Shown here: piece by piece, positions 10,201 to 21,800 of the stretch | How positions within the stretch are numbered: the first letter of the stretch is position 1 | How the letters are laid out: each line of letters opens with the position of its first letter | Source of the DNA: Panorpa germanica | Taxonomy: Eukaryota; Arthropoda; Insecta; Mecoptera; Panorpidae | NCBI GenBank assembly: GCA_963678705.1 | Contig: OY783208.1 | Coordinates: 16,737,782-16,801,781 of the forward strand | DNA: 64,000 nt | Direction: 5' to 3' | The notes under the pieces: model-generated | Seen by the model: the letters and a program-made list of their open reading frames with translations, nothing else | Databases searched by the model: none | Told to the model about the DNA's origin: nothing | Position numbers and translations under genes: made by a program

Positions 10201-13200
10201 GTTAATTAAACCTTGCATACATATAACAGTTTTTAGCTCAGTTATTTCCGCTGTGGTAAACTTTAATTCTAAGGAAAACATTTTCAGATAACTTCAAGAT
10301 TAATTTCATAAAAAAAAATAAACTCATTTTGTAGGTCATCCAGCGACGGTTCAACGACTCGGTTGACTTTTACAGAAACTATGCTAACTACACGATGGGA
10401 TTTGGGCCGATAGCTAGCAACCATTGGCTGGGATTGGAGAAGACCTACCAGGTGTGGTCTTGTTTTGTTCTTATCTTTATGTCATGACTTTGTTTATAAT
10501 GTGCCATTGAGTAATACCAACTGCACCGAACTAAAATCATAATCATCTGCTGTTAAATGAAACAAGAAATATGATCACAGTGTAACTGTTACTTTTAGTT
10601 GACGAAAAATGGCGACCATGAACTTCGGGTGGAGTTGGAAGCCTACAACTTAGCGAAAGCACACGCGCAGTACAGTACGTTTAAACTTGATTCGGCGGAA
10701 TCTGGATTCAAATTAACGATCTCCGGTTACAAAGGAAACGCAGGTAGGTCCAATGTTTATGCCACACGCAAGACTTCCTCGACAAGACAATGTTCTCTTG
10801 AGTCACGTGGCCTACACATTCGTTTAACATTCGAGGGATGTTTGGTCAGATGCATCGATCTTCTGTATTGTGACACTGGACACTTTTAAGGCCCTAAAAC
10901 CAACCTAGGTCCAACGTTGTTAGAAGTATCATAGATACAGCGCCAGATTAAGCGATGGAACTGCATGACCACGAGACAAAACTTAATTGTATAAAACTTA
11001 ATAATAATTTACTGATGTGGCACTAATAATCCTCAACAATTTCAAAAATGTCTTCTTTTTCAAGTAAGCCATTATTTTTGCATTCGGTGGTCAGGATAGC
11101 ATTGAGCGCAATCAACAAACAATAATAATAAGGAGAAGAACATTAGACGTCGTATTAACGCTGTGTACCTCTTATTGTAAAAATGTAATACATACGTTAA
11201 AATGAACGGGCCTAGTAGACCATTGGCATCCATTATCTCAATCCGGAACTGCATAGATACTAGGAAATCATCAGTGAAATAAAAGTGTAAAAACCGCACT
11301 ACGACAAAACTAAGGGATGTTCTATAAAAAATGGGTTGAAAACAAAAAATTTTAGCGTCTGGTAAGTCATTGTATAGATATTACCGGCGGCGTTGATTCC
11401 GTGATAGAATACCGGGATTCCGCTTGATTTCTAGTCCCGTAAATCCCGGGATTCCTTAATAAAACAAAATCAATATCCTTGAATTCTCCAATATTATCCT
11501 TATATTTCCTCAAATCAGATATTTAATAATTATTGCGAAAATCCTAGAAAATGCATAATTCATTTTGTGTCAATAAGCTCAATGTTTGATCAATTAATAT
11601 TACTTTGTGCAGTTGCATTTAGTTGCTGTCACACATTTGTTGCAACGAGGTAAAGACTGTCTTTATAAAATCAGTCACTTTTAAATTACAACTCTTACAG
11701 AAAGCATCACGTTGCAATTGTTGCAAATATTGGACAGTAGTGTTGTAGCTGGGACATGGTGTAAGTGGCGTGTCATTTATATTATGTAAATATAAAAGTA
11801 ATGGGCCTCTTAGACATTCAACTTAGTTGAAAACAGGTTGAAACCAGGGATGAAGAGATTTTTGACATTTGGTGGGTAGACCTGATGTCGGTGATTAGCC
11901 GTGTCGATAGAAATAAATCCATTTCGTTAAAAATTAGAAGTTTTTAGATCAAAGAATAAAGCTAGCATTATGATATCGATATGTGCTGTTCATTTTATGT
12001 ATTGTGACACGTACCAGAGTTAAATCAGGTCGGGCTTTCTTGGAGGGCGCTTATATGGAAAACAAATAACAACGACTAGGAAATGAAAGTTAAATGCAAT
12101 TGCCATTGTTTCTTCTTTTACATTTCTATTAATTTGCTAAATAATTGACCGATTTGTTATTTGATAATAAATTGATTTTAAAATATTATTTTTGACATAA
12201 TATAGTTTTATGCTCTTGAAAATATGATCTTCTATGGATGTAATTGTTATATGGAGTAACGCAAAAAAACATTAAACTTAACTGCTGAAATGCTATATAA
12301 CTAATCACGGGATTGACTCTTTCAAATGCCGAAATCCCGGAAACGTGAATATGTATGGCGATTGTTTCCTTAATTGTAGTCGACTCCAGCCGTACGAGAC
12401 ATGAAGAGCGCAAATTACGTAATTCCAAAGGACTGAGATATCTGGTGATAAGTTTAAAGGGCCACGTTGTGAGCTAAGTCTTAATAAGTTGGAATATTCT
12501 TGGAGACATTAACAATTAAAACAGTTCTTTTTGTCCCTTTAATCGTTTAAGGAATCAACATTTATAAAAAATGTCTAATTCAATGACGTGACGTCAATTT
12601 CATAACCCCTTCCCTTCTATGAACTAATGTCACTCTTAAGCAACGGAGTCTTAGGGAGATAGCATACTCAAATGTAAGGTAATACTCACAGCTGTCTGGA
12701 GCAAAGCATGAAGATTTGATGTAATCAAAAAATAAAAATTTAAATTAGTTGACGTTGAAAACAACAGAAAGTTTTATGTTTCTCCGTTGTCCATTGGTTG
12801 TAACATAATCCCTCTCCGTCTCCCCATAACGTGGAGAACGCGTTAACAACGGTTGTTGTTGTGTTTGTCTGTACCGCAGTGTTCTTGGTATTGTTTCAGG
12901 CCACTCAATGGACAGCAGCAACGGAATGAAGTTCTCTACGTTTGATAAGGATCAGGACATGACGACGACTAACTGTGCTAAATTTTACCATGGGGCCTGG
13001 TGGTACAATCATTGTTCGGTCAGGTAACTATCCACTTGTGTCTGCGTCACGTGATGCGTGATGTGACGGTCCTCTGGAGTGTAAGGTTGCCACCTCATCG
13101 GATGCCCGGACCTAGACACATTATCTCCAGGCCACGGGTTTACTTATTCCTACTTCGGATCATTGAGTTCTCTCACAAGACACACAATTATTCGTTTCCA

Positions 13201-14023
13201 TGTTACAAAATTTTCTCCCCGGCTGTTCAGGAATATGAATTCAGGTTTTGAATATGAATTAAATATTTAAACTTTTATCAAATTTCAACAATTTTTTTAA
13301 TTGAATTAAGGTAGTTGTGCCGCGGCTCTAATTTCTATAGTTGTCCTACTCTTTCTAATAGACGTCCTATATTTAAGTTAACTTTTTTACGTTAATGTAA
13401 TGTTAGATTAAATAAAGAAACAAATTCGTTTGACATAAATTTACGTTGTTTTACGTAAATAAACCTTTTTATGCAAGATTATAAAATGTTACATATTAAA
13501 GTAATATATTAGTAAAAGATTTTATGTGTATTTTAATTTATTTAATGACAGTGTAATAACATTTATTAAATTTATTAAATATGATATATTTATATTAGGT
13601 AATATATTTTAGTTAGGTAAAGTATTAGACTAAATTATACATAAATTTACGTTTTTTGTTCATCGGGTGATTTAATGCAGTTTTATTAGATAAAATAAAA
13701 ATATGCAGCAACCCAATGAAAGTCCCATCGCTCTGTTGCAGATTTAGATTTTTGTAATTTATGATTTTCAGTGAATTGACTAAAATATATTTCTGTGCAG
13801 AGTTCATGGCATCATTCAGTTGTTGTCAGTTAGTAACTCTGATCCATTTATGTTCACCCTCTGTTTTTGTGTTTGTACTATTCTAACGTTGTGTTTTACT
13901 TGCAGCAATTTGAACGGTCGGTATTTCAATATGGCTAAGCATGATTTTGAGTCAATGCACTGGGCTGACTTCTTGAGCTGGTACTCCTTAAAAACAGCGC
14001 GGATGATGATCAGAAGAAAATGA
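7288..14023 (+). CDS. Secreted mucin-like fibrinogen-related protein (400 aa, 7 exons)
   Basis: Predicted secreted lectin-like protein. Coding exons: 7288-7347, 8751-9249, 9811-9950, 10335-10451, 10599-10743, 12900-13023, 13906-14023; all junctions are GT-AG and the frame holds. Residues 1-20 (MKVLILAIFIVICAS..) are a signal peptide. Residues 21-186 are Thr-rich 25-residue repeats, likely O-glycosylated. Residues 187-400 are a complete fibrinogen C-terminal domain, including GVYLIQ, VIQRRFNDSVDF, HWLGLE, the calcium-site stretch DKDQD (336-340), NCA, GAWWY and SNLNG. The family binds sugars or acetyl groups in immune recognition, or acts in clotting; the role here is inferred. The paralogue at 32081-47440 shares promoter, signal exon and FReD exons but has a protease-like middle. 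Confidence 0.82.
7456..8218 (+). mobile_element. MITE with a LINE inserted in it
   Basis: GGGCTTGTGTCC-family element in intron 1 of the mucin-FReD gene. It runs from cctatgtcttaatttctat to gcacaagcccat, followed by TA. A LINE tail at 8009-8132 interrupts it, and MITE sequence (aataggcacgccaatacaca) occurs on both sides of the insert, as expected of a long target duplication. Confidence 0.7.
8009..8132 (-). mobile_element. LINE 3' tail
   Basis: Poly-T at 8009-8021 followed by tatatttatttacttctttg and gccttgactttcgtca, matching the 3' ends of the RNase H LINE copies at 31145 and 46082. Severely 5' truncated. Confidence 0.65.
8826..9240 (+). repeat. 75-bp coding tandem repeat (Thr-rich)
   Basis: About five units of 75 bp, each encoding 25 residues of the type EYTTAATTTSEKTTTDYTTT plus DTTTT. 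Units differ by a few bases (VP, AA, AP; SEK or SES). The array lies in exon 2 of the mucin-FReD gene and keeps frame. Such arrays vary in copy number between individuals. Confidence 0.85.
9260..9560 (-). mobile_element. LINE fragment, purine-rich on minus strand
   Basis: Pyrimidine-rich on plus, so purine-rich on minus, resembling the R1-like LINE tails elsewhere in the window. It sits in intron 2 of the mucin-FReD gene. The open frames here are compositional and I do not call them genes. Confidence 0.35.
12470..12590 (+). repeat. Degenerate MITE fragment
   Basis: Carries diverged family blocks (ggagacattaacaattaaaa, ttgtccctttaatcg, aaggaatcaaca) in an intron of the mucin-FReD gene. No terminal repeat remains. 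Confidence 0.4.
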
Positions 14024-15254
14024 TGAGCGCATAATCAGAAAGAGAGAGAGAACACAATGGAATTAATTGGATGATTTAATTAGTCCAATATCTTAATTAG
14101 ATAAAGATTCACTTATAAAACTAATTTGTTAATGAGCTTGTCTGTGATGAACAGTACAGGGTGTCCACTAATTTATTGAAATAGTGTAATGGGAATCATG
14201 CCTGCAATCTAAAATTCATTAACTTGCTTAAAACCTTGTATCATTATATACATAATCATTAATGGGACATCTCCGAAAACTCGAAATTTAAGTTGAGTAT
14301 GCAGTTGTGTGAAAAAATGTACCCTATATCTGTTTCCTTACTCAGATAACTCCTAAATGCAACTAGAATGTTTATAACTCAAATATTGTTTTAGTGGCAT
14401 TCGTAGATGTCTCACTATTGAACTGGTCTGTTAACATATGAGTCGCTCAGAAGCCAACGCAGTTAAGTTGAGAAAAATCTAAAGAATGAATGTATTTACT
14501 AATACATAGAAGATCACAGTCATATGTAGAAGCAGTAAAAAGAAGAAGAGAATCCTTTGGTAATTAAAAAGAGTTTTATTTATTCAATTAAAGTTTACAA
14601 AATTCAGAAAATATCAAACAATGGACTTAACCGCCTTGTCTTCTGGACGGCTCATCTAGTAATGGAAAAGAATTCTTCTTCTTAGCTGTCGCTTAACTTT
14701 GCAAACGGTTGCAAAGTTTTGACCCAAATGAGCTTATAAAAAAAGAATTTAAACTAAAATTACAAAAGAAAGAAAATAATTATTCCTGGACTTGCCTTAA
14801 ATAGTTGAAGAAAATAGAAAAATCTCTCTCTCTCTCTCTCTCTCCTTCTTTCTCACCTTTTTCTTATAAAATAATTACTAAAATAATATTCAAATAACGC
14901 ACGCTTTCCATAGACAAAGTTTATTAAAGTGACCATCTTGAATATTATTTTAAGTATCAAATCTATATTATATATGTAATAATAAAAAATGGATTGTATA
15001 GTAATTGAATAAATAAATAAAAGAAAAGAAGCTAGACTGTTTTCCCTTTTCAGCATTCTGTGCAAAATATAATCGTACAGTCTTCGACACTATAAAAACT
15101 GACAACATAACAGGAATTCGTCAGGGCATCAAAAATAAGACGCAACAATAAATATAAATTAAACTGAAGCGGTGTAAATAATTAAAAATTTAACGCCATG
15201 TTTTAGATTCGTAATTAAAGAATACGCGAAAGAAAATGGCGCTGTCAAAAAACA
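14024..15254. other. Region downstream of the mucin-FReD gene
   Basis: Presumed 3' UTR followed by AT-rich DNA. No coding sequence recognised. A (TC)n microsatellite lies at 14823-14844. Confidence 0.45.
14823..14844 (+). repeat. (TC)n microsatellite
   Basis: Eleven uninterrupted TC units. Confidence 0.9.
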
Positions 15255-15915
15255 TTTAAATCGCCGTCAGTATCAGTACTCGATTTACTTAATTACACAT
15301 ATAAAACTGTCAAATTTATAAAAAAATAAATTACAGGTGCGATCCGGCACTAACTATGTAAAAGTCGCGCATCGGATGTAATGGTTTAATGAAAAATCGC
15401 GGTATTTGATAAGCGTGATGTAAAACCGCGCGACGCTCAGGAATTCGGTACCTGATAATCGACAAGCTTCTATATTGGTTGAAGAACAAAACTAGACTTA
15501 TGGTATAACTGTCGCGAATTTAAATTATTGGTCTAATATCGCAATATTGTATAAAAATGTGTTGTGAAGCCGCGCGACGCTCAGGAGTTTGGTACCTGAT
15601 AATCGACAAGCTTCCAGATGTAGATCGGTTGATGAACAAAATCAGACTCCCGCTAAAATCTAAATTAACAACATATTTCGTTCTTAATTAGTCTGAGCAA
15701 GTCAGCAAGTGACGCTATGTAGCCATCTCATTTGTGTTCAAGTGCTCAAGGATTCCATATGTTGATTCTCAGAATGTATAGGGTGCAATTAGGGTACAAT
15801 ATGCCTCTCACTTTGTCTTATGAAATTAGTAGTGCCATCTCATTAACGCATGTTTTTCTTAAGATTAGGACAAGTTCATTATGCAAGTTGTTAGGGGTGT
15901 TTACTTGCTCAAACG
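15255..15915 (-). repeat. Dispersed repeat, copy 1 (possible LTR)
   Basis: Matches 27504-28260 and 39829-40390 in the opposite orientation. Within it a block (gcgcgacgctcaggaattcg, then ggtacctgataatcgacaag) occurs twice, near 15428 and 15575. The family begins TGTAATCCGCGGGAC in the other copies; that end is missing here, where a Gypsy element abuts. It may be an LTR, but no matching internal region was found. Confidence 0.55.
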
Positions 15916-15929
15916 TTTCTATAATTAAC

Positions 15930-18081
15930 TCCAATTTAATAAAACTGAAAAGAGAATGATTATGAATGTGGTAATTTAATCATAATTAATGGTGTTAAAA
16001 AGACAATTGGTTTGACAACTATTAACTTAAAAAAAATTGATATGGAAGAAAAAGCTGATGTTTATATAATTGATGGAGAAGATTTTAAATACGATTTTCT
16101 AATTAGACTGGATATAAAACAATTTAAGTCTGGTTCAAGATAGAAATATGAAAATCAATCAAAAAAGAGAAATAATAAAAATAGAAGAACAAAAAGGTCC
16201 AATGAAAGAGGATGGCGTTGCAAAGAACACTTCTAAGGAGGTGAAAAAAGAAACAAACCGATGCTCAATAAATTTTAATGAACACATAAAGGATATGAGT
16301 AATTTAAATACTCAACAAAATTTAGAAGTACACAAATTGATGAACACTTTAAATCAATCTTTGCAAAAGACAAATATGGCATTGGCACGGTCAGAGAATT
16401 CGAAGCACGTATTGATCAACTCATGAACAAATATTGTAATAAGAGACCTTATAGATGTTTAGTTGAAGGTGAAAAGGAAGAGAAGAACAAATAGCAACGC
16501 TACCTGGCAAAAATCTTATACAAGAATCTTATAGTCCGTTTGCGCCACCGGTGACTTTGGCTTTCAAAAAAGAAGACAACAAAAAATTAAGATTATATAG
16601 ATTTAAGAGCTCTAAATAAAGTAATGGTACTTTTTAAACAAGAAACTTAACATATTTTACAACACTGGACATCAATTCAACCTTCTGGTCAATCCCGCTA
16701 AGAATTGAAGATAGAAAGAAAACTGCCTTTGTAACGCACGAGGGCATTATCAATGGACATGTTTACTTTTTAGTTTAAAGACATCACCAGCTATTTTTCA
16801 CAAGTTACTAAGTAACATTTTGATAAAGTATAAGCCTAATGATTTTGCAGTAAACTACATAGATGATGTCCTAATATTTCTAAGACTTTTTCTGAGCACA
16901 TTAACCATCTAACACAATTGTTAGAAGTTATAAAAAGGGTGTTAGACTAAAATTCACAAGATGTACATTTGCTTCAGACTCAGTGAGATATCTCGGTCAT
17001 ATAATATATAATAATACAGTACATCCAGTAACTGATAATTTAGTTTCATTATAGGACAATTTCTTACCTAAAAGTGCTGTAACTTTAGAACACCTTTGTA
17101 AATTACTTAGGAGAAGTCAGAACATTATTTGATCTGATTATGTGATCTGTAGGTTGTCATAAATCTTTTAAACACATAAAAAAGTTATTGTGCTCACAAC
17201 CAGTCTTAGAAATATTTGATCAGAATTCACAAACATTTACACAGATGCATCCTTAGAAGGTATTGGAGCAGTGTTAAAACAAACACAACCAAATGGAAAA
17301 GATAAACCAGTGGCATACTTCTCAAAAAAATTAAATCAAGTAGAAAAGAACAAAAAGGCAGTTCATTTAGAATGTTAAGCTGTTAAAGAAGTAATAGGAT
17401 ACTGGCTAATAGGTAGGTCGTTTACAGTATATTCTGACCATAAACCATTGGAAATTTTGAATATTAAATCTAGAAGAGATGATGAATCAGGAGATTTAAC
17501 ATATTGTTACGACTTTGCGGGCGTCTAAGCATACAAAAATTATAGTTATAAAATAATAGCTGGAATTAGCAGAAAAGGTTGCGCATCTCTGTACAAATAC
17601 CAAGACATTTTGATAACGAAGCTGTTTACTCGTCGGCGCATAACTTAATACGCGTGTTCGTTGGAGATAAACATAAATAACTGCATACCATGCACTTGTG
17701 TCATTGTTTACGAGTTAACTTTCTAGAATTAAATACTACGCGTCTTGAGTGGAACGTCATAGAAGTAGTCGGAAGGTCAAAACAGCTCTACATTCTCGAA
17801 TGTCAAAGATGTCGAGACAAGGGGCATTCTACTGCGCAAACCGCTGATATAAAAGGAGCAGAGCATCGCGTCGCGAGTCAGTCCGCGGGAATAAGTTAGT
17901 CAACAACAGCAGTCAGTCCGCAAGAAAACATCAGTCAGTAACAAGCAATCACAGTGAAATATTAAACAGTAATAATTATAAAGTAGTTATAATTGTTTTG
18001 TGTTAATAAATAAAGTCTGTAAAAGTGTTAATCCTTCTTTTAATTTTTAATTGTGGCTATTTCTTAATTTAATAAGTTACA
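15930..18081 (+). mobile_element. Broken Gypsy/Ty3 LTR retrotransposon
   Basis: Old Gypsy copy. Recognisable parts in order: protease-like tail, RT pieces (PFAPPVTLAF; the catalytic region near 16855) and RNase H pieces (YTDASLEGIGAVL, YSDHKPLE). A likely 3' LTR spans about 17505-18081; it begins TGTTAC, ends TTACA and carries TATA-like gatataaaaggag and an AATAAA. No integrase and no clear 5' LTR. Broken many times and internally deleted, so old. Confidence 0.75.
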
Positions 18082-18569
18082 ACGCGACTAAATAATAAAA
18101 ATAATTACTCCGCTCGGTGATTAGAAAGAACCCCAGTCGCAGGCGTAATACGGTGTATATTTAGAAGGTTCGAGAATCCTAATCTCCCTTCCTTTAATCC
18201 TCGCTCGCACATACAAATTTGTACCTTTAGCGTTATAGAAAGTTGCAGAGCCAGACTCCCTTCATCCCCCTTTGACGCCCTTACAAGTTTGTAACATTTC
18301 GTGTTAGAAGCTGAAGAGGATAGTTGCTAAAATATTAAATACACTTCAGAAAATAAGATATAGAACCCAGTATTAGATGCGAATGAGGATACAGGTGAAC
18401 TATTAAAAATTGTGACAGATCACGAAAACAATGAAAACATACAAAATAATAAATCAAAATTAAAATCAAGACACAATGTTTGTTATGTTTGACCTTAGTG
18501 AATAAAAAACTCGTTAAAAGTTAGTTTCAATAGTATAGTTTATTAGTTAGATTAAAGTACATTCATATA
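18082..18569. other. Repeat-flanking DNA
   Basis: No gene recognised. AT-rich sequence between the Gypsy LTR and the next dispersed repeat. Confidence 0.4.
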
Positions 18570-18945
18570 TAAATTGAACAACACTTAAAATAATTAAACT
18601 AATAAACGCAGACAAATAATAACACTTTAAAATATTGAAAAGGCAAATGCCTGTATTAAAACAGTCAATCTTGTTAGAGAGAGACGACTTTGTGTGTCGG
18701 AGTTTATTGTAAGATACAAGTATTGTAAAAAGATAAACAGCCAGTGCTGATAATTGCGCAGTTACTTATATAGGCCAGCAAAAGAGAAGAGATGGTGACC
18801 AGCTGTAATGTGTTGTATGGTGGCGAAATATAAATGATTAAGTCACAAAACAATAATTTGTAATTTGACCAATATGTAAAAATATATAAATTTGACAACA
18901 TTTTGCTGTATAAAAGAGCAAAATGTGTGCTGCAAAATTACCCTC
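18570..18945. repeat. Dispersed repeat, also at 48590-49000
   Basis: Shares cacttaaaataattaaacta-like sequence, gcagttacttatataggccag, caaaaagagaag-like sequence, gtcacaaaacaataa, and gacaacattttgctg ending in gagcaaaatgtgtg with the second copy. Family unknown. Confidence 0.55.
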
Positions 18946-18948
18946 AAC

Positions 18949-20293
18949 CTAATGTAAATTACGTTTTTGATGTTTCTTTAAAGAACCAACAGATGAGAAA
19001 GATTTATTACATAAACTACAAGCAAATGGTTTCACCACTAAATGTGTGTTTTTATGATGTTTTAAGAGAATTGGTTGACTAAAAGTTTTACTACATTCGT
19101 CACAAGAAAATGGTTTTACATCTAAATGTGTGTTTTTATGTTCTTTTAAATGCGATAAACGATTGAACGTTTTACTGCATTCGTCGCAAGAAAATGGTTT
19201 TACATCTAAATGTATGTTTTTATGTTGTTTTAAATGTTGTGAATAATGAAAAGTTTTACTACATTCATTGCAAGAAAATGGTTTTACACCTAGATGTGTG
19301 TTTTTATGTTGCTTTAAATCAAATGATTGACTGAATGTTTTACTACATACGTCACAAGAAAATGGTTTTACATCTAAATGTGTGTTTTTATGTTCTTTTA
19401 AATGCGATAAACGATTGAACGTTTTACTGCATTCGTCGCAAGAAAATGGTTTTACATCTAAATGTATGTTTTTATGTTGTTTTAAATGTTGTGAATAATG
19501 AAAAGTTTTACTACATTCATTGCAAGAAAATGGTTTTACACCTAGATGTGTGTTTTTATGTTGCTTTAAATCAAATGATCGACTGAATGTTTTACTACAT
19601 TCATCGCAAGAAAATGGTTTTACACCTAGATGTGTTTTTATGTTGCTTTAAATCAAATGATTGACTGAATGTTTTACTACATTCGTCACAAGAAAATGGT
19701 TTTACACGTAGATGTGTGTTTTTATGTCGTTTTAAATGATGTGAATAATTAAAAGTTTTACTGCATTCGTCGCAAGAAAATGGTTTTACACCTAGATGTG
19801 TGTTTTTATGTTGCTTTAAATCAAATGATCGACTGAATGTTTTACTACATTCATCGCAAGAAAATGGTTTAACAACTAAATGCGTGTTTTTATGTCGTTT
19901 TAAACTCGTCGAGTTAGCAAGTATTTTACTACATGTATTACAAGAATGTAGTTTCTTTGCAGAATGCAGACGCAAATGTTTTCTGATTTCTACCTTAGTG
20001 TCGAACAATTTGTTACATACATCACAGATAAAAGGTTTCAGGCTCGTATTTATTTCACTTTAAAGTTGTTCCTCTGGAACTTCAAGCTTTATGAAGTAAT
20101 CATCTCGGGGTAAATGTGTAGCTTCATCTGAGTTATATTCTGGTTCTTCCTTAATTTCCGTTTTTATTTCTCTAACGACTCGTACTTCTTCTATTTCTAT
20201 TTTGATATCTTCGTTCACATTTTCTGTTTCTACTGGTTCAGTTAATCCGACATCAACTTCTAGCTTTATTCGTTCTAATTTACAATTCTCCAT
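18949..20293 (-). pseudogene. C2H2 zinc-finger pseudogene, 13 fingers
   Basis: Paralogue of the gene at 213-1082. The acceptor gtttttag and leader precede MENCKLERIKLEV; residues 1-78 are acidic with IKTEIKEEP. An in-frame TAA at 20060-20062 separates the leader from finger 1 (FICDVCNKLF). A 2-bp loss near 19633 (gatgtgtttt where sister fingers read gatgtgtgttttt) shifts the frame in finger 5. Thirteen finger units are countable down to a TAG at 18949-18951, and the last (CSLCNKSFSSVGSLKKHQK) matches a normal family end. Otherwise well preserved, so inactivation looks recent. A shorter protein starting at 20008 (MFDTKVEIRK, four complete fingers) is possible. An assembly error at either lesion cannot be excluded. 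Confidence 0.8.
19102..19581 (-). repeat. 252-bp tandem duplication of three zinc fingers
   Basis: The block from about 19102 recurs 252 bp (three 84-bp fingers) further on, at about 19354, nearly identical over some 230 bp. For example ttcttttaaatgcgataaac starts at 19141 and again at 19393. It shows recent array growth by unequal exchange. Confidence 0.88.
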
Positions 20294-20965
20294 TATATGT
20301 AGAACAATCTTGGAGCTTACTAAAAACAAAAAAAAATAATAAAATTATAGCAACGAAAAAATAAGATATCTACGTTAAATAAAATAAGTCTGAACTGTTA
20401 AACTGTGTCTGAAGAAATGAAACAAAACTATGTGCACTATGTGACACAATAATAATAAATAACAGAGGTTTAGTTAAATTAATGTAAAAACTGTTCAGTA
20501 ATAAATTTATGCTTTGTAAAACGTTAACTAAATAAAGTTTTTATTAAAAGCATGATTCAACCAGTTAAAGCAATGAACCATTTTAACTTTTAGTTTTTTA
20601 CTCCCTAAAATAAAAAGTAATTATTAAAAATAATTAAAAATTAATTTAAATATAAAAGGGTAACATACATTTATATATGGTAATTATTCAATAACCTTTT
20701 GTTTTTTCATTTGTAAAAAAAAACTACTGCATTTTTGTATGTTTTATTATGCTTACTTTATACTCAAAATGTGTACAAATCAGTACGTAATATTCATTTT
20801 ACTATTTTTTATTAAGCAATAATAGTGAGTGAGGGTATAGGTGGGATAGTGATCACCACTTTCATGTGTAACTGATGACTGATTTGTATGCATACTACTG
20901 GCTTATTTCGATTTAAGCCAAATCAGTTTATTAGGATTCTTACTATATGGTTTAAAAATGTAATA
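20294..20965. other. 5' flank of the zinc-finger pseudogene
   Basis: AT-rich, no coding sequence. The part at about 20690-20945 (aaaaaaactactgcatt, gtacgtaatattcattttac, gcttatttcg..aagccaaatca) matches 55363-55625, so two zinc-finger loci share upstream DNA. Confidence 0.5.
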
Positions 20966-21441
20966 ATGGGCTTGTGTCCTATGTCTTAATTTCTATAAAA
21001 GTGTACTATATATTGATAAAGTGGGTTACTAGAACCTCAAATGTTCAATTATTTTTTAATAACTCCTTATATGTTAAGAGATATTAATAATTAAAAAAGT
21101 TATTTTGTCTCTTTAATTATTAAAGGGATTCAATGTTGTACACATTCCAAGTGCATGTGACATCACAATCCTTGTGTTAGGTTACCAACCTTACAACTCA
21201 TAAATCTCTGCTATATGTATATATATATATCTAAATATCAAATATTATTTACAGCTATTCCAAGGAACAATAAAATTCTAATATTATGTCTGTCTTAGCA
21301 GGGTTAAATAAAATAAAAACTTATTATTCTTTGACTTGACTTGATTATTTCTACTATTAACAGCTACAGAACATTACTACAGCACTGACCTACTCAACAA
21401 ATAACTGACGTTAAAATGCATTTCACGTCATACAAATATTT
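20966..21441 (+). mobile_element. MITE (GGGCTTGTGTCC family), right end missing
   Basis: Starts TA-ATGGGCTTGTGTCC and keeps most of the family interior up to catttcacgtcatacaaata. The right terminal repeat is absent. It lies within the presumed first intron of the zinc-finger pseudogene. Confidence 0.75.
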
Positions 21442-21720
21442 GTCAAGTTTAACTCTCAATATCTTCTATTTCTTAATAAAAAAATGGTACAACATGCATA
21501 ATAAAACGTACAAATATGCAGCAGTTTTTTTTTAAATTAAAAACAAAAGGTTAGCTATATCAATTAATTACCAATAATTCAACGTGTCATTTAAAGTTAT
21601 TAGCACGGAGCAGTAATTCACAACAAAACTATTTAACGAAAATGTTTGCGAAACTCGTTGTACTATAACATTAGAAATGAAATATAATATTTAAGGTTAT
21701 GTATAGAAAGTTAAACTTAC

Positions 21721-21800
21721 CTTAGTCAGCTGCAGTCGACCTGTTCACTTGGTGGTTAGAGTTAAAATGGAATACCCACCGAAAATGACAGTTAACTTAT
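21721..21800 (-). promoter_or_regulatory. Possible 5' noncoding exon of the zinc-finger locus
   Basis: A good splice donor on minus (CTAAG/GTAAGTTT) at 21721/21720 precedes the acceptor at about 20319. This would fit a first noncoding exon for the pseudogene. The upstream limit is a guess. Confidence 0.3.

Noticed and set aside
11390-12360. Possible hAT-like element with repeated cccgggattcc and gggattg motifs
   Set aside because: The motifs recur but no terminal repeats or target duplication could be matched.
13000-13251. 83-codon frame overlapping the exon at 12900-13023
   Set aside because: It reads through the donor into an intron that is conserved, including its non-coding part, in the paralogue and the relic at 5510-5880.
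18150-18180. ggttcgagaatcc resembling a tRNA B box
   Set aside because: No acceptor stem, anticodon arm or A box could be fitted around it.
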